From: Actinomycetota bacterium
Lineage (GTDB): Bacteria > Actinomycetota > Humimicrobiia > Humimicrobiales > Humimicrobiaceae
Length of the DNA stretch: 16,641 nt
Direction of reading: 5' to 3'
NCBI GenBank assembly: GCA_004376325.1
Contig: SOKC01000138.1
Coordinates: 1-16,641, forward strand
Under the pieces are notes generated by a model. It was not told the DNA's origin. It did not search any database and was given only the letters and a program-made list of their open reading frames with translations. Shown here piece after piece: positions 12,340 to 16,641 of this stretch. Numbering within the stretch: position 1 is the first letter of the stretch; every line of letters begins with the position of its first letter. A program made the position numbers and the translations under genes.

Positions 12340-13523
12340 ATTCAAAAATAAAAAAAGATAGCAAAAAAAGAATATTTTTTGATAATGCTTCTACAACAAG
12401 AATAGATGATCAGGTATTTAAGGAAATGGAATCCTACTTTAGAGAAAATTACGGTAATCCATCAAGCCTGCATGATTTTGGAGAATTAGCTAAAAGCGCA
12501 GTTGAATCGGCAAGAAAAAAAGTTGCTAATCTGATAGGTGCGTCTGCTGAAGAAATTTATTTTACTTCGTGCGGAACTGAATCAAATAATTTAGCGCTTT
12601 GGGGGTTAGCCAGGGCTTTAAAAGGAAAGGGTAATCATATTATATCATCGGTTATTGAACATCATTCAGTTTTAAATCCCTTAAAAGAAATGAAAAAAAA
12701 TGGTTGGAATATAAGTCTGGTACCAGTAGATGAATGTGGTTTAATTAATACCAAAGACATTGAAAATGAAATTACAGACAGTACTATATTGATATCTATT
12801 ATGCATGCAAATAATGAGATTGGAACTATTCAAAAGTTGAAGGAGATATCTTTAATAGCAAAAAAAAATAATATTATATTTCACAGTGATGGCATGGCTA
12901 CTGCTGGAATCATTCCTGTAAATGTAAGAGAACTGGGAATTGATGCCTATAGTTTTTCTGCACAGCAGCTACATGGACCTAAAGGTGTAGCTGCCTTATT
13001 TATAAAAAAAGGAACAAGGATAAAACCAATCTTTTTGGGTGGCACCCAGGAAAAAGGTAGAAGGGCTGGAACTGAAAATGTACCAGGTATTGTTGGTTTT
13101 GGAAAAGCATGTGAATTGGCTAAAATTAAAATGGAAGATAATATAAAATATATATCAAAACTTAGGGATAATTTAATTAATGGAATAATTAACAAAGTAA
13201 AAAATGTTAAATTAAATGGTCATACTACTGATAGGCTTCCAGGAAATGTGCATATAAGTTTTAAATATATTGAGGGAGAATCAATACTTCTAATGCTGAA
13301 TATGGAAGGAATTGCAGCAGCCAGTGGTTCATCATGCACTTCACAGGCACTTAAAAGTTCACATGTCCTTAACGCTATAGGCCTATCTCCAACTATGGCT
13401 CAAGGGTCTGTTCTTTTTTCTTTAGGAAAATATAATACAGCTGAAGAAGTAAGTAGATTACTTGAAGTTTTACCACCTATTGTTAAAAGGTTAAGGGAGA
13501 TGTCACCCATATATAAGGAATAA
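12336..13523 (+). CDS. NifS/IscS-like protein with degenerate PLP site but intact persulfide cysteine
   Basis: The protein is 395 residues and collinear with cysteine desulfurases: FDNASTT (15-21), FTSCGTESNNLALWG (76-90), EHH (108-110), NNEIGTIQ (159-166), RRAGTENVPGIVGFG, and the catalytic-loop SGSSCTSQAL with C334. The residues that make the enzyme are changed. The motif S-x-H-K-x-x-GPKG reads SAQQLHGPKG, so His and the PLP Schiff-base Lys are Q210 and Q211. The Gln normally three residues after the PLP-binding Asp (D185) is A188. The Arg that holds the substrate carboxylate (R-F-S-L-G) is L360. Loss of all of these with C334 kept suggests a protein that no longer releases sulfur from cysteine but may accept or carry persulfide, or act as a scaffold for IscU. 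AAGGGA precedes the ATG; the start overlaps the upstream mini-gene. Confidence 0.85.
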   Translation: MNSKIKKDSKKRIFFDNASTTRIDDQVFKEMESYFRENYGNPSSLHDFGELAKSAVESARKKVANLIGASAEEIYFTSCGTESNNLALWGLARALKGKGNHIISSVIEHHSVLNPLKEMKKNGWNISLVPVDECGLINTKDIENEITDSTILISIMHANNEIGTIQKLKEISLIAKKNNIIFHSDGMATAGIIPVNVRELGIDAYSFSAQQLHGPKGVAALFIKKGTRIKPIFLGGTQEKGRRAGTENVPGIVGFGKACELAKIKMEDNIKYISKLRDNLINGIINKVKNVKLNGHTTDRLPGNVHISFKYIEGESILLMLNMEGIAAASGSSCTSQALKSSHVLNAIGLSPTMAQGSVLFSLGKYNTAEEVSRLLEVLPPIVKRLREMSPIYKE

Positions 13524-13558
13524 AAATGTTTTTTTTAAAATTAAAAAAGAGGTTATAA

Positions 13559-13936
13559 ATGGTAGCATATAGTAAAAAAGTAATGGAACATTTTATGAAT
13601 CCCAGAAATGTTGGTGAAATTAAAGATGCTGATGGAATAGGAGAAATAGGAAATCCTGTATGTGGAGATATGATGAGTTTCTATATCAAGGTTAAAGATA
13701 ATAAGCTGGAGGATATTAAATTTAAAACATTTGGTTGTGGGGCTGCAATTGCAGTGTCAAGTATGGTAAGTGAAGCTGCTAAAGGGAAGACACTGGATGA
13801 AGCCTTAAGGATAACTAATAAAGATATAGCAAAAAAATTAGGAGGGCTTCCTAAAAACAAGCTCCATTGTTCAAATTTAGGCGCTGATGCCCTGCATAAA
13901 GCTATCAAGGATTACCTGGACAAAAAAGGAAAATAA
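13559..13936 (+). CDS. iscU: IscU/NifU-N iron-sulfur scaffold protein
   Basis: The protein is 125 residues, the usual length of the IscU/NifU N-terminal type. The three conserved cysteines are C35 (GNPVCGD, with D37), C60 (TFGCGAAIAVSS) and C104 in LHCSNLGADAL, with H103 beside the last. These bind the nascent 2Fe-2S cluster and accept sulfur from a cysteine desulfurase. AGAGG precedes the ATG by about 9 bases. It follows the NifS-like gene by 35 bases. Because that neighbour lacks a PLP lysine, sulfur for this scaffold would have to come from another donor, possibly through the TusA and DsrE proteins of this operon, or from a desulfurase encoded elsewhere. Confidence 0.9.
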   Translation: MVAYSKKVMEHFMNPRNVGEIKDADGIGEIGNPVCGDMMSFYIKVKDNKLEDIKFKTFGCGAAIAVSSMVSEAAKGKTLDEALRITNKDIAKKLGGLPKNKLHCSNLGADALHKAIKDYLDKKGK

Positions 13937-13952
13937 ATAACTGGGAGATGAT

Positions 13953-14156
13953 ATGTCTAAAAATAATATAAGCAATGATATAAAAAATAAAACTAATAAG
14001 TGCCCTTATTGTGATATTGAGTTAAATGATACGAAGTTACCCTTTTGTTCTTATTGCAAAATTAAAATAAGTTATTGCAAAAAATGTGGACATGCTGTTT
14101 CCAATAATTTAAAAGTATGTCCTAATTGCGGAGAAAAATTGGGAGAGGATGGGTAA
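13953..14156 (+). CDS. Small double zinc-ribbon protein
   Basis: The protein is 67 residues with four CxxC pairs: C17/C20, C32/C35, C42/C45 and C56/C59. The first two and last two pairs each form one zinc ribbon, with YCKKCGHAVSNNLKVCPNCG typical of the second. The N-terminal 15 residues are polar and Asn/Lys-rich. It has no catalytic motif; such ribbons usually mediate protein or nucleic-acid contacts. It starts 16 bases after iscU with GGGAG upstream and ends two bases before the tusA ATG, so it is firmly in the operon. Its function here is unknown; an adaptor between sulfur carriers is possible but unproven. Confidence 0.75.
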   Translation: MSKNNISNDIKNKTNKCPYCDIELNDTKLPFCSYCKIKISYCKKCGHAVSNNLKVCPNCGEKLGEDG

Positions 14157-14158
14157 CT

Positions 14159-14413
14159 ATGGAAGAAGAACAAGATGTTTTAAAGCCTGATGGACATTTA
14201 GACTGTACCGGGCTATATTGCCCGGTACCTGTATTTGAAACAGGGAAAAAGATCAATGGAATGAAAGAAGGACAAATACTGGAACTAGTAGCTGATGATC
14301 CTGCGTCCGAAGAAGATATTAAGAGTTGGGCAAAAACTACTGGTAACAAACTTATAAAGATGACTAAGAATAATGATAATTTTATTTTCTACATTAAAAA
14401 GATGTATAAGTAA
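14159..14413 (+). CDS. tusA: TusA/SirA-family sulfur carrier
   Basis: The protein is 84 residues from the ATG at 14159, which has GAGAGG about 10 bases upstream; a longer TTG-initiated frame from 14126 would overlap the zinc-ribbon gene and is less likely. The signature is D15-C16-T-G-L-Y-C21-P-V-P, matching the CPxP sulfur-carrier motif with C21 as the persulfide site. The rest (GKKINGMKEGQILELVADDP) is the standard TusA fold. TusA proteins receive persulfide sulfur from a desulfurase or rhodanese and pass it to DsrE-type partners, which fits the next gene exactly. Confidence 0.9.
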   Translation: MEEEQDVLKPDGHLDCTGLYCPVPVFETGKKINGMKEGQILELVADDPASEEDIKSWAKTTGNKLIKMTKNNDNFIFYIKKMYK

Positions 14414-14427
14414 ATTAGGAGGAGTAA

Positions 14428-14799
14428 ATGGCTAAAAAGAAGTTATTATATGTACAAACAAGTGGTGTAAATACACCACAAAGACTTTATTCACCTTTTA
14501 TATTAGCACAAACAGCATTAGCAATGAATGTGGAACCAACTATTTATTTCTTAGGAGAAGGAGTAACTGTTGTAAAAAAAGGAGAAGCTGAGAAAATAAA
14601 GATAGGTAATTTTCCATCTTTAAAGGATGTAATTAATGAAACTTTAAGGCAGGGAATAAAACTGCTTATATGTCAACAAAGCGCGCAATTATTCGGGGAA
14701 AAATTAACGCCTGATGATTTTGTGGATGGTTCCAAGGTAGTTGGTGCTGCAACTTTAAATAATTTAGTGCTTGAAGCTGATGGAACTATGTGGTTTTAA
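14428..14799 (+). CDS. DsrE/DsrF-family sulfurtransferase
   Basis: The protein is 123 residues with the DsrE fold: a first beta strand KKLLYVQTSG, then a helix beginning PQRLYSPFILAQTALAM, strand PTIYFLGEGV, and LLICQQSAQLFG with C82 as the candidate persulfide cysteine. The segment ending EADGTMWF is typical of small DsrE-like proteins. The family accepts sulfur from TusA and passes it on, as TusD/DsrE do. The gene has AGGAGG about 8 bases before the ATG and follows tusA by 14 bases. With TusA, it gives this operon a persulfide relay independent of the NifS-like protein's lost chemistry. Confidence 0.85.
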   Translation: MAKKKLLYVQTSGVNTPQRLYSPFILAQTALAMNVEPTIYFLGEGVTVVKKGEAEKIKIGNFPSLKDVINETLRQGIKLLICQQSAQLFGEKLTPDDFVDGSKVVGAATLNNLVLEADGTMWF

Positions 14800-14820
14800 T
14801 TATTATTTTTAAAATAATAA
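14800..14820. other. AT-only hairpin between the DsrE and rubredoxin-like genes
   Basis: TTATTATTTT (14800-14809) and AAAATAATAA (14811-14820) are perfect inverted copies around one base. The stem has no G-C pair, so it is too weak for a standard terminator. It could lower read-through to the next genes or protect the upstream mRNA. Confidence 0.4.
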
Positions 14821-14841
14821 AAACAAAAAGAAATAAAAGAA

Positions 14842-14952
14842 ATGCCAGATATTTATATCTGTCAGGTATATGGAAATACTGTTGAGTGGAATCCTCCAGA
14901 CAGGTGTCCAATATGTGGAGCGCTAAATGAAAGGTTTAAAAAGATAAGTTAG
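14842..14952 (+). CDS. 36-residue rubredoxin-like mini-protein with one ligand cysteine replaced
   Basis: The frame reads MPDIYICQVYGNTVEW then NPPDRCPICGALNERFKKIS, ending TAG at 14950-14952. It is the rubredoxin-like zinc/iron knuckle found at the end of rubrerythrins (Y-x-C-x-x-C-G ... PPD-x-C-P-x-C-G-A ... F). The first pair is C7-x2-Y10 instead of CxxC; the second pair, C22-x2-C25, is intact. With three cysteines and a tyrosine it might bind iron differently, bind an Fe-S cluster, or be decaying. It stands alone without a diiron domain. The ribosome binding site is weak (AAAAGAA). Coding nature is supported by the continuous motif, not by length. Confidence 0.6.
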   Translation: MPDIYICQVYGNTVEWNPPDRCPICGALNERFKKIS

Positions 14953-15010
14953 TTTGAAATTAAAAAGAAATATAATTTATTAAAGTCAGAAAGGAAGGAA
15001 TTTAATTTTT

Positions 15011-15421
15011 ATGAGTAGAAAAGGGGAGATTAAATTTAATACTGGAGTTTTATCAGAAGAAGAACTAAAGCTTGTTTTGGATACCTTACCTGTTGATATT
15101 ACTTTTATTGATAGAGATGATAAGGTCAGGTTTTTTAATAGATTTGAGGATAGAATTTTTAAAAGACCTATATCCGTTATTGGTCGAAGGGTTCAAGATT
15201 GTCATCCAAAAAAGAGCTTGGATAAAGTAGAGCAAATTTTAAAAGATTTTAAAGATAAAAAAAGGAAAGTTGCAGAATTCTGGATAAATCTAGAGGAAAA
15301 GCTTATTTATATTCGTTATTTTCCTATTTACACTGATGGAGGAAAATATATTGGATGCTTGGAAGTAAGCCAGGATATAACTAATATTAAGAAAATAAAA
15401 GGTGAGAAAAGGTTATTATAA
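15011..15421 (+). CDS. Single PAS-domain sensor protein (DUF438 C-terminal type)
   Basis: The protein is 136 residues. LVLDTLPVDITFIDRDDKVR (21-40), FFNRFEDRIFKRPISVIGRRVQDCHP (41-66) and VAEFWINLEEKLIYIRYFPI make one PAS domain of the kind that forms the C-terminal part of DUF438 proteins, ending with GEKRLL. The C64-H65-P66 motif is conserved in that group and could ligate heme or another metal, though this has not been shown for this protein. No output domain is attached, so it would work by binding a partner. GGAAGGA precedes the ATG. It is the last gene of the sulfur cluster, 58 bases after the rubredoxin-like peptide, so it may sense redox or a gas for this system. Confidence 0.75.
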   Translation: MSRKGEIKFNTGVLSEEELKLVLDTLPVDITFIDRDDKVRFFNRFEDRIFKRPISVIGRRVQDCHPKKSLDKVEQILKDFKDKKRKVAEFWINLEEKLIYIRYFPIYTDGGKYIGCLEVSQDITNIKKIKGEKRLL

Positions 15422-15430
15422 CCTTTTCTC
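15404..15430. terminator. 27-bp near-perfect palindrome overlapping the PAS stop codon
   Basis: GAGAAAAGGTTAT (15404-15416) and ATAACCTTTTCTC (15418-15430) are exact inverted copies around a single T. The PAS stop codon (15419-15421) lies inside the right arm. As RNA it forms a stem of about 11 bp. No clean T-run follows beyond TTTT within the stem, so it is a plausible but atypical operon end. It may equally protect the transcript's 3' end. Confidence 0.6.
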
Positions 15431-15511
15431 AATCTTATGATTTATTTTAACGCAGGTTTCGAAGAGAAATAAAGGTACTTGCAACTATTAAGGTTTAACA
15501 AATAATTATTT

Positions 15512-15541
15512 GTTATCAGCACTGTCCAGTCCGGGGAGCCA
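15512..15541 (+). repeat. 30-bp direct repeat with tRNA 3' end, copy 3
   Basis: The left half is GTTATCAGCACTG, three changes from copy 1; the part GTCCAGTCCGGGGAGCCA is identical to copy 1. Conservation is thus stronger in the tRNA-like half. It stands about 80 bases from the sulfur operon's terminal palindrome and 12.7 kb from copy 2, in the same orientation. It precedes a new accessory stretch on the right. Confidence 0.75.
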
Positions 15542-15615
15542 TTCTGAGCACTTATTGGAGTTATATAATTCTTCTAAAGAATAATTTTTTTAAATGTCTA
15601 TTTAGCACTGCTTCT

Positions 15616-16020
15616 CTATCTAACTATAAAAGGGATAGCAATAGCAATTGTACCAATAAAAACAACTACTAAGATAAAAAGATTGTATCTTATATTATAA
15701 TTTAACAGAAGCGATGAGTCATAGTACTTATCTACATTGTTATCCTTATACATTTTTATAAGTCCATTAATTAATTTACCTCGAGTCTGTTTTCCTTTAA
15801 TAAGCCCTGTTATCACTACGACATTTACTACTATGACAAGGGCTACCATTATAAACATAACTAGAAATAGGCTTGTGTCTTCTCGTGATTCACCTGCCAT
15901 TGCAGAGTTTATTCCCAAAGACAGCAGGTTAAGTAAAATTGCAGTTATAATAAAAATGGTATCAGTACGGGTATTTTGTTGAAGTTCTGAAACGAGGTGT
16001 TTATGGATTTGTTCAATCAT
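15616..16020 (-). CDS. Three-helix membrane protein of unknown function
   Basis: The protein is 134 residues. A soluble N-terminus (1-19) is followed by transmembrane helices at about 20-41, 51-73 and 112-132; a basic, soluble segment (74-111, KGKQTRGKLINGLIKMYKD) lies between the second and third. The very short tail ends PFIVR. The topology resembles small membrane partners of effector systems, but I do not recognise the family. The ribosome binding site AAGGAGA before the ATG at 16020 is strong, so it is expressed. A broken paralogous copy of its C-terminal helix lies at 6670-6762, showing that the gene has been duplicated or mobilised. It sits just right of repeat copy 3, in an accessory setting. 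Confidence 0.7.
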   Translation of the reverse strand: MIEQIHKHLVSELQQNTRTDTIFIITAILLNLLSLGINSAMAGESREDTSLFLVMFIMVALVIVVNVVVITGLIKGKQTRGKLINGLIKMYKDNNVDKYYDSSLLLNYNIRYNLFILVVVFIGTIAIAIPFIVR

Positions 16021-16112
16021 AAGAGGTCTCCTTCCCTTATAGAATTTTTAAATTATTTAAAGCTTTATTATTATAACATTATCTTACATTTTAATTTAGG
16101 AATAGCTGTAAT
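16021..16112. other. Short spacer upstream of the membrane protein gene
   Basis: This AT-rich spacer between the membrane-protein start and the end of the next minus-strand frame should hold the membrane protein's promoter. On the minus strand TATAAT occurs near 16070-16075, a candidate -10, but no good -35 is seen. Confidence 0.3.
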
Positions 16113-16310
16113 TTATAGGCAAAATTCTGGGATGAAAATATCTTTATCAAAATTAATTATTTTGGTTCTGACTTTGCCCACTGGCTGATTTTCATTAATA
16201 GAATTCATCAAGATATATAATTTTTTTATCTCAGGAAAAGGCTCTTTCTCAAATAGGTTCGAGCTGTGTCTAATAGACGCATCAAATAAAATCGGAATTT
16301 GTTTTTGCAA
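16113..16310 (-). CDS. Short hypothetical protein or C-terminal gene remnant
   Basis: The frame of up to 65 residues (TTG at 16310) ends TAA at 16113-16115. It is polar with mixed codons and no membrane segment: DASIRHSSNLFEKEPFPEIK is followed by KLYILMNSINENQPVGKVRT. The sequence looks like real protein, as a conserved C-terminal portion would, but I recognise no family. No ribosome binding site stands before the TTG, and the frame is closed by TAA just upstream, so it may be the end of a decayed longer gene. It has no clear link to its neighbours. Confidence 0.35.
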   Translation of the reverse strand: MQKQIPILFDASIRHSSNLFEKEPFPEIKKLYILMNSINENQPVGKVRTKIINFDKDIFIPEFCL

Positions 16311-16455
16311 GATAATAATTTACACCGCCTTAATTAAAGGTTTTAATCTATGAAGTTATTTAATTTTCATTAAAATGTTTAATAGGTGTTGATGGCTTTG
16401 ATTATTGTCATTATTGGCTTCTCTATGTTAAGTGCTATTATGATGAGTAAAGTAT

Positions 16456-16641
16456 CTATATTTTGAGAAACTCTAGCAAATTGTAGATCAGAAACGCGGG
16501 CCAAACAAGGGCTTTTAAGAAACCAAGCACCCCGATCCAGAAAGTGGTTGCTTGTTGAATGTAATAGACTGCTGCACCAATGAAAGCCATAAAATAGGCA
16601 GCACCCGCAATTCCAGAACTACTGTGGTTTTTCGTTCCTTT
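16456..16641 (-). CDS. Small membrane protein, C-terminal part (runs off the right edge)
   Basis: The minus-strand frame is open from the right edge to the stop at 16456-16458 (61 residues seen). It reads SSGIAGAAYFMAFIGAAVYY, then IQQATTFWIGVLGFLKALVW, then PAFLIYNLLEFLKI. Two hydrophobic segments flank a short polar turn. I recognise the pattern 'F-I-G-A-x-V-Y-Y-I-Q-x-A-T-x-F-W-x-G-V-L-G-x-L-K-A-x-V-W-P-A-F-L' from small uncharacterised bacterial membrane proteins of about 70-80 residues, so only the first few residues should lie outside the window. Its GC content is clearly above that of the surrounding DNA, which suggests stronger constraint or a different origin. Function is unknown. Confidence 0.65.
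   Translation of the reverse strand, partial: KGTKNHSSSGIAGAAYFMAFIGAAVYYIQQATTFWIGVLGFLKALVWPAFLIYNLLEFLKI

Noticed and set aside
12947..13195. Minus-strand frames inside the NifS-like, IscU and CopA genes
   Set aside because: They lie wholly within strongly supported genes, have no ribosome binding sites and resemble no protein family.
16392..16466. Plus-strand 24-codon hydrophobic peptide (MALIIVIIGFSMLSAIMMSK...) as a type I toxin
   Set aside because: The ribosome binding site is weak, no antisense RNA promoter is evident, and it overlaps the end of the better-supported minus-strand membrane gene.

Overview
The window is AT-rich and looks bacterial: AGGAGG-type ribosome binding sites, TTGACA/TATAAT-like promoters, TTG and GTG starts, and tight operons. 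Desulfoferrodoxin, two rubrerythrin-type proteins, Rrf2 regulation and a sulfur-relay cluster point to a strict anaerobe. A low-GC Firmicutes-like or candidate-phylum lineage would fit, but I cannot assign a taxon from sequence alone.

Region 1 (1-2840) is accessory DNA. It holds a HEPN-domain fragment, a transposase remnant, a HepT/MntA toxin-antitoxin pair (minus strand) and an autoinhibited-type Fic protein. The modules are separated by a 30-bp direct repeat (1320-1349, 2806-2835, again at 15512-15541, and its last 11 bases at the window start). The 3' half of the repeat matches the 3' end of a tRNA, most like tRNA-Asn (T-stem strand, acceptor strand, discriminator G, CCA). The repeats look like integration junctions.

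Region 2 (3205-5716) holds a membrane-anchored HEAT-repeat protein overlapping a processive family 2 glycosyltransferase. Region 3 (5851-7080) has a rubrerythrin-like ferritin on the minus strand, then a gene-poor stretch with hairpins, a degenerate copy of a membrane-protein gene found at 15616-16020, and a solitary IS-like end. Region 4 (7083-9495) is an oxidative-stress operon: Rrf2 regulator, eight-cysteine protein, desulfoferrodoxin, rubrerythrin and a DNA glycosylase. Region 5 (9559-11862, minus) is copper export: CopZ-like chaperone and CopA ATPase.

Region 6 (12134-15430) is the most interesting. A promoter with a perfect 9+3+9 palindrome drives a 55-codon gene that encodes only the cysteine-containing C-terminal segment of an Rrf2 regulator. 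It overlaps (ATGA) a NifS/IscS-like protein that keeps the persulfide cysteine but lacks the PLP lysine and other active-site residues. IscU/NifU, a double zinc ribbon, TusA, a DsrE-family protein, a 36-residue rubredoxin-like peptide with CxxY in place of one CxxC, and a PAS protein follow. A very similar operator lies in the promoter of the full-length Rrf2 gene at 7083, so one regulator may link the two loci. My reading is an unusual sulfur or persulfide handling system in which the desulfurase fold may act as a PLP-free sulfur carrier or scaffold.

Region 7 (15512-16641) contains the last repeat copy, a three-helix membrane protein, an unrecognised short reading frame and the C-terminal part of a small membrane protein that runs off the right edge.
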